Part shown: positions 1 to 7,647 of the stretch, piece after piece
How positions within the stretch are numbered: position 1 is the first letter of the stretch
Layout of the letters: every line of letters begins with the position of its first letter
Assembly (NCBI RefSeq): GCF_016862215.1
Contig: NZ_BOMN01000131.1
Location: 1-64,000, forward strand
Source: Winogradskya humida
GTDB taxonomy: Bacteria; Actinomycetota; Actinomycetes; Mycobacteriales; Micromonosporaceae
Reading direction: 5' to 3'
Length of the DNA stretch: 64,000 nt
The notes under the pieces: generated by a model
The model's database searches: none
Told to the model about the DNA's origin: nothing
What the model saw: the letters and a program-made list of their open reading frames with translations, nothing else
Program-made: the position numbers and the translations under genes

Positions 1-18
1 TTAGTACTGCTACGGCAG

Positions 19-402
19 TTAGGTGAGTGCGTACCCGCGGCGTTTGTAGTAGCTGAGGCGGGCTTGGCACCGGCGTCTGCGGCGCCAGCGTGACAACCAC
101 CAGACATGATGGTCGAGTTGCCGGCAGCGGACGGACAGTGCGGCGAGCAGACGCCGGATCTCGGGTGCGGTGTAGCCGATCACCATGTCGTCGATGGTGC
201 CGGTCCCCCTCAAGCAAGGGTTCTGGCGACGACGAGCCAGGCGTGAGCGGCCATCGACAGCGTGATGTGGGCATACCAGGCCCGCCAATGGCGGACCTGT
301 TAATCGTCCAGACTGGCCTGGTTCTTGGCCTGCTGGAAGCAGTCCTCGACCGCCCAGCGCAATCCAGCGACCCGGGCCAGGTCCATGGCTGGTGCCGGTT
401 GT
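19..402 (-). pseudogene. IS701-type transposase, C-terminal remnant
   Basis: On the minus strand the sequence reads like the end of an IS701/IS4-group DDE transposase. The first part gives RWAVEDCFQQAKN, the glutamate-bearing block of such enzymes, then HWRAWYAHITLSMAAHAW. The last part gives APEIRRLLAAL and then WWLSRWRRRRRCQARLSYY up to a stop at 19-21. It is broken twice: an in-frame TAA (plus-strand positions 300-302) interrupts the first part, and the first and last parts lie in different frames, so a frameshift sits near 205-245. The N-terminal two thirds of a normal transposase (about 400 residues) is absent. No terminal inverted repeat was identified. It is a relic and cannot move by itself. 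Confidence 0.75.
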
Positions 403-639
403 CCTGAGGCTGGCCCGCTCCACAGCCCCGTGGGTCACGATCTACGACGAGTCCTGCAATGTCGTTTACAAGCTGAACGCGGCACCCGACGGTGTCGAAG
501 GCTATGTCGCTGCAACCGCAAACCGCGAAGAGATGAAGTCGGACGCGACCGTTCATGAAAGTTGGACCCACCCGGGCCTGACGGGCATGTCCGCGCGGCC
601 GATACTCACCTCCAATAACCGTCCACTACGGTCACGCAC
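403..639 (+). other. gene-poor stretch with a possible coding remnant
   Basis: Downstream of the transposase relic an open stretch in the frame of 392-703 contains a protein-like segment (VTIYDESCNVVYKLNAAPDG, then a charged part) that fades into unlikely sequence after about 600. It may be the tail of a gene cut by the insertion sequence, but I recognise no family and see no start with a ribosome-binding site. Confidence 0.25.
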
Positions 640-1182
640 ATGTCCCGCAAGTCATTCGTCGCACTCATTGCAAGCCTCGGCCTTGTCGTGGGCGTCGGGA
701 TGATTGCCGCCGCGTGGGCCGCCCGCGGCCAGGTGATGACCGCGGTCTCCCCCCGCCCTACCTGGGGCGCAGACGGAACCGGCAACCACATCCACGCCGC
801 CACCGGCCCCGCATTCCCCGCCCGTCTTGCTGGCTGGAGACTCGCCGGTGAATGGCACGACTCCGTCCGCGTGTCTGGGACCTGGACGAGCCTATGCGGT
901 GACCCTGTCTGCGAGCCGCGATTCCCGGCGACCATGAACGGCTGCGGCAACCAGCGCTTCCTGCTGCGCTGGCGCACGGTCGGCAACACCACGGTCGACT
1001 TCGGCGACGGGACTGTCGCTGCCGATATCGGCACCCTCGCCGACGAACAACTAGCCGAGCCGACCAACACCGGGTGGGCTGAACTGCACGGGTGCGGCTG
1101 GCCGCTCTGGAGAACCCACGATGCTCCGAACAACCTGGTGGACATCGCCGTCACTCTCCAACAATGGGTCCCCACTGCCTGA
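640..1182 (+). CDS. putative exported or membrane-anchored protein
   Basis: I do not recognise this 180-residue product. The N-terminus has Ser-Arg-Lys, then a hydrophobic stretch at about residues 6-28 ending in AAAWAARG, which looks like a signal peptide or anchor. The rest is soluble, rich in Gly, Thr and Trp, and contains four cysteines (within LCGDPVCEPR, GCGNQR and HGCGW) that could form disulfides outside the cell. The ATG at 640 directly precedes the hydrophobic segment, but no strong Shine-Dalgarno is visible. Strand choice rests on the plausible export signal and composition; the opposite strand also has an open frame over much of the same interval. Confidence 0.5.
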   Translation: MSRKSFVALIASLGLVVGVGMIAAAWAARGQVMTAVSPRPTWGADGTGNHIHAATGPAFPARLAGWRLAGEWHDSVRVSGTWTSLCGDPVCEPRFPATMNGCGNQRFLLRWRTVGNTTVDFGDGTVAADIGTLADEQLAEPTNTGWAELHGCGWPLWRTHDAPNNLVDIAVTLQQWVPTA

Positions 1183-1581
1183 TCCACCTTGCCTGCGGTC
1201 AGAGCTCACGGACCCGATCTGCGATCGACTTATGCCTCTCACATACACGTCTGGTGCACGGCAGGCGGTGATGCGCCCGGGACATGCCAGCACAAACGTC
1301 ATGCAGCTGTGACAGCGGGTGCACAGCTATCGTTGACGTCATCGACTCTGACCACGTGTGGCGGCTACCCGCCACCGAGCGCTCCGCGCCGCGCCCATTA
1401 CTACGGTGTGGCACGGCGCGGTCTATGGCACCGCTGGCGGACAACCGCTCGTGTTCGACGCGCATACTTGGATCGACCGCTACCTCCGCCGACGCCGCGG
1501 TGATGACCGCATACCCCGCTGCCGGCTGATCGGTGACGGAGCTGCCAGTGCGAATGCACGAGGCGGCTCGTTAGGTGTCGC
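1183..1581. other. intergenic, no supported gene
   Basis: Several frames are open here on both strands, as expected at this GC content, but none gives a recognisable protein, a start with a ribosome-binding site or a convincing composition. I see no RNA gene or strong hairpin. Confidence 0.4.
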
Positions 1582-1728
1582 ATGAGCGCTTCAGAAGATG
1601 GCGAACAGCGTCGGTGGCCGGTGTGGGCGATCGTCCTGGTCGTGATTGTCGGACTGCTGGTGGTCTTGCCGGTGCTGGTCGTGCTACTACTGGCTGCGAT
1701 AATCGCGGTGTACGGCCTGGTGGCGTAG
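1582..1728 (+). CDS. small single-span membrane protein (48 aa)
   Basis: A 48-residue frame starts MSASEDGEQRRWPVWAI and then runs almost wholly hydrophobic (about residues 13-47; Val, Leu, Ile) to a TAG at 1726-1728. The layout, a short acidic then basic head and one long hydrophobic span, is typical of small actinobacterial membrane peptides. The ATG at 1582 has only a weak purine-rich region upstream. It stands alone, so its function cannot be guessed from context. A chance hydrophobic frame is possible but less likely given the clean N-terminal topology. Confidence 0.5.
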   Translation: MSASEDGEQRRWPVWAIVLVVIVGLLVVLPVLVVLLLAAIIAVYGLVA

Positions 1729-2062
1729 ACCTGGCGGAATGGAATGGGTGCGAGGAATCCAACCGCAACCGCAATGCATCGACCCCTCCCGCGGCGCGGC
1801 GGTGTAGCTCGCTCTCGGGTGCGCTTTTTACATTCTGCTAGCACACCCGATCTTGCTGTGACGCACGAGAAGTCGATATATGGGGCGTGCAGAATTTATG
1901 TTCGGGACTTGACAGTGATTGCCGCAAGACATTGCTCTGACGTCCGTATGGAACAACATTCAGCTCACGCCGAAGCGCTTATGTCTCATGGCCCACGATG
2001 CGTCACGCCGCACGGTCGCCGGAGCCCGCTCCCGAACGGCCATGGCGCCATCGCCGGCCGGC
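1729..2062. other. intergenic with a lower-GC block
   Basis: The stretch from about 1815 to 1960 is visibly more AT-rich than the surroundings (for example around 1877-1905), which suits promoter or leftover foreign DNA. No gene can be supported. The nearby TetR gene ends at 2063 on the other strand, so no promoter for it is expected here. Confidence 0.35.
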
Positions 2063-2662
2063 TCAGTGCGCGGTCTGGGTGGTGACGGCGTCGAGGAGGA
2101 AGTCGACGAGGCGCAGGGCGTAGCCGCTGGTGTCGGCGGCCAGGGCGGCGGGCGGGGTGGTCAGGGCGTGCATCATGGCGCCGCCGACCAGGGTCTCCAG
2201 CAGGAGGGTGACCGAGACGTTCCCGGCGACCTCGCCGCGGTCGATGCCGCGGCGGACGATCGCGCGGGCGGCGTGGCGCTGGGATGCGCGCATGGCGTCG
2301 TAGTGGGCTGCCACGCCCGGGATGGCGGCCGCCTCGAGGGTCAGGCGGGAGGCGGCCCGGCCGGTGCTGCCGGTGTAGATGTCGAGGACCTGGCCGGCCA
2401 GTTGCACCAGGTCGCCGTGCAGGGTGCCGGTGTCGGCGTCGAAGACCCGGGCCAGGCGCAGCGTCACCGCGTCGGTCAGCAGGGTTTCCTTGCTGCTCCA
2501 GCGCAGGTAGAGCGAGGCCTTGCCGACCCCGGCGCGGCGGGCGACCGTCTCCATCGCGAAGCCGGCCCAGCCCGTGTCGGCGAAGACCTCCAGGGCTGCC
2601 TGGGCGATGCGGCGGTCCACCTCCGGGTCGCGGCGGCGCCCGGGTCCCTCGCTCGCTGGCAT
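2063..2662 (-). CDS. TetR family transcriptional regulator
   Basis: The 199-residue product has the standard TetR layout. The N-terminal helix-turn-helix is at about residues 15-60 (FADTGWAGFAMETVARRAGV, then GKASLYLRWSSKETLL), and a helical ligand-binding domain fills the rest. The ATG at 2662 follows a good ribosome-binding site (GGAGAG on the minus strand). It is divergent from a universal stress protein gene. A long inverted repeat between the two (2730-2768) is a likely operator, so it probably represses itself and perhaps its neighbour. The inducer is unknown. Confidence 0.88.
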   Translation of the reverse strand: MPASEGPGRRRDPEVDRRIAQAALEVFADTGWAGFAMETVARRAGVGKASLYLRWSSKETLLTDAVTLRLARVFDADTGTLHGDLVQLAGQVLDIYTGSTGRAASRLTLEAAAIPGVAAHYDAMRASQRHAARAIVRRGIDRGEVAGNVSVTLLLETLVGGAMMHALTTPPAALAADTSGYALRLVDFLLDAVTTQTAH

Positions 2663-2729
2663 CGCTCTCCTGTCAGGTGGTGCTTCAACAGGCTTCTTCC
2701 CATTGCCGGGACGTTTCGGTCAGGATACG

Positions 2730-2768
2730 CTTCCGATAACTGAACGCAAACCGTTCAGCTATCGGAAG
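2730..2768. promoter_or_regulatory. inverted repeat, candidate TetR operator
   Basis: CTTCCGATA-a-CTGAACG (2730-2746) is mirrored by CGTTCAG-c-TATCGGAAG (2752-2768) around a 5-bp centre. The arms match except for one symmetric position. It sits between the divergent TetR gene and the stress protein gene. The half-site motif GGAAGTG followed by CTGTCCGG or CTATCGG recurs downstream up to 2831, inside the leader of the stress protein gene. Confidence 0.6.
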
Positions 2769-2851
2769 TGCTGTCCGGCTGCACCGCTCAAGAAGTGCGG
2801 TTCGGGAAGTGCTGTCCGGAAGTGCTATCGGATCGTGCAGGAGGCAGGCCG

Positions 2852-3331
2852 ATGGGCGAGCCGTATCCGGCGGAGGAGCGTCACCCCCGCGCCGCGACCC
2901 TGGCGGGGCGTCCCGCGGCGATCGTGGTCGGCGTCGACGGCTCGGATGCCTCTTTACGAGCCGCGGCGTACGCCGTGGGCCTCGCCCGCCGTCAGCAGGC
3001 GCCCCTCGTCGTGGTCTACGTGCGCAGCCAGCCCAGCGGGCTGCTCTCCGCCGTCGACGGTGGGGGCGCCGGCATCGTTGCGGTGATCGACGTCGAGGAC
3101 CGGATCGAGGCCGAACTGCTGGACGCCTTCCGGCAGGCGCTCGACGGCATCGACGCCCAGCTGATCATCCGATCCGGACAGCCGTCGGCCGTGCTGTCCG
3201 AGGTCGCCCACGAGGTCCAGGCGGGCGCCGTCATCGTCGGCCGGTCGGAGAGCCTGGCCCACCGTCTCACCGGATCCGTGCCCCGGCGCCTGGTCCGATG
3301 CGGACGCTGGCCGGTCACGGTAGTGCCCTAG
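2852..3331 (+). CDS. universal stress protein (UspA family)
   Basis: This 159-residue protein is a single Usp domain. AIVVGVDGSDASLRAA near the start is the first nucleotide-site strand and loop, and AGAVIVGRSESLAHRLTGSV near the end is the second. In ATP-binding Usps the second motif is G-x2-G-x9-G(S/T); here the second Gly is replaced by Glu, while the final GS is kept, so ATP binding is uncertain. The ATG at 2852 is chosen because AGGAGG lies at 2839-2844; longer in-frame starts back to 2768 lie in the regulatory repeats. Usps of this size help cells survive hypoxia or redox stress. It may be controlled by the divergent TetR protein. Confidence 0.87.
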   Translation: MGEPYPAEERHPRAATLAGRPAAIVVGVDGSDASLRAAAYAVGLARRQQAPLVVVYVRSQPSGLLSAVDGGGAGIVAVIDVEDRIEAELLDAFRQALDGIDAQLIIRSGQPSAVLSEVAHEVQAGAVIVGRSESLAHRLTGSVPRRLVRCGRWPVTVVP

Positions 3332-3332
3332 A

Positions 3333-3373
3333 CCGGCCTCAGAAGCCGCCGGCCTCAGAAACCGGCCTCAGAA
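3333..3373. repeat. three copies of a 12-bp direct repeat between convergent genes
   Basis: CCGGCCTCAGAA occurs at 3333-3344, 3349-3360 and 3362-3373. The last copy includes the stop codon of the minus-strand gene ending at 3368, so the repeats look like duplications of that gene's final codons. No typical terminator hairpin with a T-run was seen. Confidence 0.6.
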
Positions 3374-4156
3374 GCCGGGGAAGACGGTCCGCAGCTCGTC
3401 GAGCGTGATCGTGCCGGTGACCTCGATGCCGGCCGGGGTGTACCGCGGGGCCAGCCGGCCGTAGGCGAGCCGCACCACGGACTCGAGCGGGCCGTCGAAC
3501 GTCGCGGTCACGGGCAGGGTCTCGGTGGTCAGCCGCACCTGGTCGGCGATCACCACGCGGTACGGCGTCTTGCTGATCTCGAGCACGGTGTCCTCGCGGG
3601 CCACGCCGGGCTTGCCGATAAAGCCGAGCATGAACGCGATGCCCCCGCTGAGGTGCTCGGCGAGCAGCTGCGCCGAAAGCTCCTCGAGCGCCGCTTGCGG
3701 GTCGGCACCCACGCGTACGTCCCAGCTGTGCTGAGCGACCTCACTCAGGCGCATCGCGGCGAACGACGCGAGCGGGACCGGCTCGGGCAGGAAGCCCATG
3801 TCGACCTTGAGCTCGTCGTGACGCTCCTCGGGAATCGCCTCGAGCGCGGTGACCAGCGCGGCGTCGGACGTGGCCCAGCCGGCGGCCTGATCCTGCGGGC
3901 TCAGCGCGTTCCACCGGTCCCACACACCCTGGTTGAAGTCGGCTCCGGGCTTGTCGGCCTCGCCCAGCGCCGCGCGCAGGGCGGCGAGCGTGATCTCCGC
4001 ACCGCTGCCCAGGTGCGAGAGAACATCGGCGACGGTCCACTCGGACGCGCCGGACGGGCCGGTGAGCTGCTCCGTGGAGAGCGAGGAGACGATGCCCGCG
4101 AGGTTGTCGTGCTCACTGCGCAGGGCCGCGATGGTGCGGCCGGCAAGGGTTGTCAT
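3368..4156 (-). CDS. maleylpyruvate isomerase family (DinB-fold, mycothiol-dependent type) protein
   Basis: The 262-residue product matches the actinobacterial TIGR03083-like family. An N-terminal DinB-fold four-helix bundle begins TTLAGRTIAALRSEHDNLAG and contains the conserved SEWTVADVLSHLGSG block, whose His is a usual metal ligand; VAQHSWDVR supplies a second His. The C-terminal half is the small beta-rich domain common in this family. Members use divalent metal and often mycothiol. The start at 4156 removes 12 unlikely residues and places the gene back to back with the divergent TetR gene, sharing the start region. Substrate cannot be named. Confidence 0.8.
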   Translation of the reverse strand: MTTLAGRTIAALRSEHDNLAGIVSSLSTEQLTGPSGASEWTVADVLSHLGSGAEITLAALRAALGEADKPGADFNQGVWDRWNALSPQDQAAGWATSDAALVTALEAIPEERHDELKVDMGFLPEPVPLASFAAMRLSEVAQHSWDVRVGADPQAALEELSAQLLAEHLSGGIAFMLGFIGKPGVAREDTVLEISKTPYRVVIADQVRLTTETLPVTATFDGPLESVVRLAYGRLAPRYTPAGIEVTGTITLDELRTVFPGF

Positions 4157-4214
4157 GACTGCAGAGCTTAGGACGCATCGCCTGGATATCATCGGCGGCG
4201 GGGGTGAGCCGACG

Positions 4215-4922
4215 ATGGTTGATCAGGAGCCGCCGTCGGGCCCGGGGCGCCGGCGGAGCAGACGGGGGGACGGCGCGCAGCTGCGTGCGGAGATCCTCGC
4301 GGGGGTCAACCGGCTGCTGGTCGACTGGGGCAGCACCGAGAAGCTGACGATCCGCGCGGTGGCCCGCGAGGTCGGCGTCGCCGCGCCCAGCATCTACCTC
4401 CATTTCGACGACAAGTCGGAGCTGGTGTGGGCGGCCCTGGCCGGCAAGTACGTCGAGCTGGCCGAGCTCATGAGCGCCGCGGCGGATGCGGCGGGTGACG
4501 GGCCGCTGGAGCGCCTGCGCGCCGAGGTGCACGCCTACTGCCGCTTCGCGTTGAACGATCCAGGTCATTACCGCTTGATGTACGAGGTGGAGCAGCCGAT
4601 CGTGGACGCAGCCCGCCTCGCGCGACATCCGGCGGGGGTCGTCTCGGGCCGGTTCCGGGATGCGATCACCCGTTGTGACGCCGCCGGGCACCCGTCCTCA
4701 CTGCCCGTGGAGCAGGCGGGTCACACGCTGTGGGCGGGCCTGCACGGCGTCATCGCGCTGAGTCACACCTTCGCCGACGGGACGGCCACCGAGGAGATGG
4801 TTCTCGGGATCGCCGACGGCCTGCTCGGCTCGCTGGTCCCCGGTGATGCCGCAGCGCGTGCGGACCTCGCCGCGAACGGTGATGCAGCGGCGATGCGGGT
4901 CCTGCGCTCGATGCTGCACTGA
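4215..4922 (+). CDS. TetR family regulator of the P450 operon
   Basis: The 235-residue protein has a TetR helix-turn-helix (KLTIRAVAREVGVAAPSIYL, then HFDDKSELVWAAL) and a C-terminal domain of the TetR_C_13/WHG type (YCRFALNDPGHYRLMYEV). ATG 4215 has a GGGGGTGAG element upstream; an alternative ATG at 4155 exactly overlaps the start of the divergent gene. It lies 144 bp upstream of the ferredoxin gene, in the same direction, and that gap has paired TTTCCGTTAC / GTAACGGAAA sites. It is therefore the likely local regulator of the ferredoxin-P450 operon. Confidence 0.85.
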   Translation: MVDQEPPSGPGRRRSRRGDGAQLRAEILAGVNRLLVDWGSTEKLTIRAVAREVGVAAPSIYLHFDDKSELVWAALAGKYVELAELMSAAADAAGDGPLERLRAEVHAYCRFALNDPGHYRLMYEVEQPIVDAARLARHPAGVVSGRFRDAITRCDAAGHPSSLPVEQAGHTLWAGLHGVIALSHTFADGTATEEMVLGIADGLLGSLVPGDAAARADLAANGDAAAMRVLRSMLH

Positions 4923-4928
4923 GAAAAA

Positions 4929-5048
4929 TTTCCGTTACTGATTGCGCTGCTCAAGCCCGGTTGCGGGCGAAAAACTCGAAATGACTGCCTTTACATGGCA
5001 GATACAGGAGGTTTAGCGTCCGGACTGAACTTAGTTAGGTAACGGAAA
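4929..5048. promoter_or_regulatory. paired inverted sites upstream of the ferredoxin-P450 operon
   Basis: TTTCCGTTAC (4929-4938) and its exact reverse complement GTAACGGAAA (5039-5048) flank the 100-bp control region. GTTA-gg-TAAC at 5034-5043 makes a small palindrome overlapping the second site. A further inverted repeat, CTGCC-N7-GGCAG, lies at 4985-5001. These are candidate TetR operator half-sites. The region is more AT-rich than the flanking genes, as expected for a promoter. Confidence 0.5.
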
Positions 5049-5066
5049 GTCGCGAAAGGATGACGT

Positions 5067-5261
5067 ATGGAGATCACTGTCGAGGAGGACAAATGTGTCG
5101 GGGCGGGCCAGTGCGTGCTCGTCGCGCCCGAGGTCTTCGACCAGCGTGACGACGACGGCATCGTGATCCTGCTGGATGCCCGGCCCCCGGCCGCGCAGCA
5201 CGACGCGACCCGTCAGGCCGCGCAGGTCTGCCCCGCCGCCGCGATCCTGGTGCGGGGGTGA
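5067..5261 (+). CDS. [3Fe-4S] ferredoxin of P450-partner type
   Basis: This 64-residue protein carries three cysteines in the pattern CVGAGQC (Cys10 and Cys16) and CPAAA (Cys55), with no fourth ligand where Gly13 stands. That is the hallmark of the single-cluster 3Fe-4S ferredoxins that feed electrons to actinobacterial P450s. ATG 5067 is preceded by AAAGGA at 5055-5060. The stop overlaps the GTG start of the reductase, so the two are translationally coupled and the three redox partners (reductase, ferredoxin, P450) are made from one transcript. Confidence 0.93.
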   Translation: MEITVEEDKCVGAGQCVLVAPEVFDQRDDDGIVILLDARPPAAQHDATRQAAQVCPAAAILVRG

Positions 5262-6445
5262 CCAACCGCCGGGTCGTGGTGGTCGGTGCCTCGGCCGCCG
5301 GGCTGGCCACCGCGGAGGCGCTGCGCCGCTTCGGTCACGACGGGCCGCTGGTGCTGATCGGGGAGGAGACCCATCCGCCGTACGACCGCCCGCCGCTGTC
5401 CAAGCAACTGCTCTCCGGCGCGTGGCACCCGGACAAGCTCGCCCTGACCGGCGTCGGCGACCTGGAGCTGCGGCTCGGTGCCGAAGCCATCGAGCTCGAC
5501 GTCGACGCCCGTCAGGTCCGGCTCGACGACGGGAGCCGGGTCGGCTACGACGACCTCGTGGTCGCCACCGGAGCCAGGGCCCGCCGGCTGCCCGGCACGG
5601 ACGGCATCGGCGGCGTGCACGTCCTGCGCACCCTCGACGACGCCCTGGCCCTGCGCGAGGCGCTCACCGCGAAGCCACATCTCCTCGTGGTCGGCGGTGG
5701 CTTCGTCGGCGCCGAAGCCGCGGCGGTGGCCCGGGAGCTCGGTTGCCCCGTCACGCTGGTCACCGACATCGCCCAGCCGATGGGTGACGTGCTCGGCACC
5801 GAACTGGGCGCGATGCTCGCCGGGCTGCACCGCGAGCACGGCGTGGTCGTGCACACCGGTGCGGCGGTCGAGGAGATCGTGCACGAGCGGGGCAGGGCTT
5901 CGGGCGTACGCGTCAAAGGCGGGACCACCCTCGAGGCCGGCCTGATCCTGGTGGGCATCGGAGCGCAACCGAACGTCGAATGGCTGGGCGGCAGCGGCCT
6001 GACGCTCGGCAACGGCGTGGAGTGCGACGAGACCCTCTACGCGGGGCACGGCGTGTGGGCCGCCGGGGACGTCGCGTCCTGGCCCGACCCGCGCACCGGT
6101 GTCCGGCACCGCATCGAGCATCGCACCAACGCCGGCGAACAGGGCATCGCGGTGGCCCGCAACCTGCTGGCCGGCCGAGCCGCTGCGACCGCGTTCACCA
6201 CGGTCCCCTATGTCTGGTCGGACCAGTACGACCGCAAGATCCAGATCTACGGCAGCACCCGTGGCGCGGACGACATCCGGGTCGTCGAGGGCTCGACCGG
6301 AGAGGGTCGGCTGATCGCGCTCTACGCGAAGAACGGCGTGGTCAGCGCCGCCGTCGGCATCAACATGATCCGCGCGCTGCGCGGTTACCGGGCGCTGGTG
6401 GCCGACGCGGCCCCGTGGACGTCCGTCATCGAAGGAGCAGCATGA
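5258..6445 (+). CDS. NAD(P)H-dependent ferredoxin reductase (FAD)
   Basis: The 395-residue flavoprotein belongs to the pyridine nucleotide-disulfide oxidoreductase fold used by P450 ferredoxin reductases. VVVGASAAGLATAEALRRFG at the N-terminus is the FAD Rossmann motif. PPYDRPPLSK is typical of putidaredoxin-reductase-like enzymes. LVVGGGFVGAEAAAVAREL is the NAD(P) Rossmann motif, and GVWAAGDVASW is the second FAD contact. The reductase C-terminal domain (VPYVWSDQYDRKIQIYG) is complete. The GTG at 5258 overlaps the ferredoxin stop by 4 nt. Role: electrons from NAD(P)H to the adjacent ferredoxin and on to the P450. Confidence 0.93.
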   Translation: MTNRRVVVVGASAAGLATAEALRRFGHDGPLVLIGEETHPPYDRPPLSKQLLSGAWHPDKLALTGVGDLELRLGAEAIELDVDARQVRLDDGSRVGYDDLVVATGARARRLPGTDGIGGVHVLRTLDDALALREALTAKPHLLVVGGGFVGAEAAAVARELGCPVTLVTDIAQPMGDVLGTELGAMLAGLHREHGVVVHTGAAVEEIVHERGRASGVRVKGGTTLEAGLILVGIGAQPNVEWLGGSGLTLGNGVECDETLYAGHGVWAAGDVASWPDPRTGVRHRIEHRTNAGEQGIAVARNLLAGRAAATAFTTVPYVWSDQYDRKIQIYGSTRGADDIRVVEGSTGEGRLIALYAKNGVVSAAVGINMIRALRGYRALVADAAPWTSVIEGAA

Positions 6446-7647
6446 GCGTCACCCAGAATTCCATCGCCGGGGTAGTGGGCCTCGGCATGATCGGCGGCGG
6501 CGTCGCCGTCAGCCTGGCCGCCAGTGGCCGCCCGCCGGTCGTCTTCGACATCCGGCCCGAGGCCGCCGACACGCTCGACGGCGTGCCCGCCCCGCTCGGC
6601 TCGCCCGCCGAGGTGGCCCGCGCGGCCGACGTCGTCATGGTCGCGGTGGTGAACGCCGACCAGGCCCGCACGGTGATCACCGGACCGGACGGCTTGCTCG
6701 CCGCGGCGCACCCCGGCCTGATCATCGTGCTGCAGAGCACTGTTGCGCTGCCGGTGGTCCACGAGCTCGCCGAGGCCTGCGAGGCCGTGGGCGTGGGCTT
6801 CCTGGACTGCGGCGTCACCCCGGGGGACCGGGCCGCCGAGCACGGCATGGTCGCGATCGTCGGCGGTGACACCTCGACGGTTGAGGCCGCCCGTCCGGTG
6901 CTCGACGACTGGGCGAAGAAGGTCGTGCACTGCGGGCCGGTCGGCGCCGGGATGGCTACCAAGATCGCCAGGAACGTCATCACCTACGGCAGCTGGTCGG
7001 TCGTCGCCGAGGCCGCCGCCCTCGCCGGCTCCGCGGGTGTCGACCCGGGCACGCTCGCCGAGGTCATCGACGCCGCCGATCCGCAGGGCCGCACGCTGCT
7101 GCAACTGCTGCGGATGCACCAGCAGGACCCGGCCGCCGAGAAGACCGCGGAGCAGATCGAGGTGCTGATGACGAAGGACCTCGATGCGGCTCGCGCTCTG
7201 GCGGGGGAGCGCGCGGTGGGCGTACCCATCGTGGAAGTCGCCCGCCGGGACGCGCGGCAGACGCTGAAGCTGCCCGCCGAGCCCGCGCCGGCCGACCGCA
7301 GGGAGCGTGGCCTGGCAACCGCTGCGCGGGTCTATCCGGGTCTGCCGCTGGGCGAGCCCGTTGATCCGTTCACCGAGGCGACCGTCGACTTCCTGTTCGG
7401 TGACGTGTGGAGCCGTGACGGACTGTCTCTGCGTGACCGGCGGCTGCTGACGCTCGGTGTTGCCGCCTCCGTGGGCCGCGCCGACCTGGTCCAGATCCAG
7501 GCCGCCGGGGCGCTGGCCGGTGGCGACGTCACCCCCGCCCAGTTGCAGGAAGCCGTGCTGCAGCTCGGGGTCTACGTGGGCTGGTGCAACGCCACTGCCA
7601 CCTATCAGGGCATCACCGCCGCCATCTCATCCCTGGAGGGGAAATGA
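6442..7647 (+). CDS. 6-phosphogluconate/3-hydroxyisobutyrate dehydrogenase-like protein fused to a carboxymuconolactone decarboxylase-like domain
   Basis: The 401-residue protein has two parts. Residues 1 to about 285 form a beta-hydroxyacid dehydrogenase: Rossmann motif GVVGLGMIGGGVA at 10-22, substrate-loop region LDCGVTPGDRAAEHG near 121-135, and the catalytic Lys174 in GAGMATKIARN. Residues about 289-401 resemble the gamma-carboxymuconolactone decarboxylase/AhpD-like family (DPFTEATVDFLFGDVWSRDG, LSLRDRRLLTLGVAASVGR, LGVYVGWCNATATYQGI). ATG 6442 follows GAAGGAG and overlaps the reductase stop; the stop overlaps the P450 start as ATGA. Position inside a P450 operon suggests it processes the P450 product or its precursor. 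The fused layout is unusual, as these are normally separate proteins. Confidence 0.82.
   Translation: MSVTQNSIAGVVGLGMIGGGVAVSLAASGRPPVVFDIRPEAADTLDGVPAPLGSPAEVARAADVVMVAVVNADQARTVITGPDGLLAAAHPGLIIVLQSTVALPVVHELAEACEAVGVGFLDCGVTPGDRAAEHGMVAIVGGDTSTVEAARPVLDDWAKKVVHCGPVGAGMATKIARNVITYGSWSVVAEAAALAGSAGVDPGTLAEVIDAADPQGRTLLQLLRMHQQDPAAEKTAEQIEVLMTKDLDAARALAGERAVGVPIVEVARRDARQTLKLPAEPAPADRRERGLATAARVYPGLPLGEPVDPFTEATVDFLFGDVWSRDGLSLRDRRLLTLGVAASVGRADLVQIQAAGALAGGDVTPAQLQEAVLQLGVYVGWCNATATYQGITAAISSLEGK

Noticed and set aside
606..1187. Minus-strand open frame opposite the putative exported protein
   Set aside because: No export signal or domain; the plus-strand frame has a convincing hydrophobic N-terminus. 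The choice is not certain.
1401..1844. Minus-strand open frame of 147 codons in the gene-poor start of the window
   Set aside because: No recognisable domain, Thr/Arg-rich shadow composition, and it covers the better-supported small membrane protein on the other strand.
5006..5011. Perfect AGGAGG ribosome-binding site upstream of the ferredoxin gene
   Set aside because: No start codon follows at a usable distance; the true site for ATG 5067 is AAAGGA at 5055-5060.
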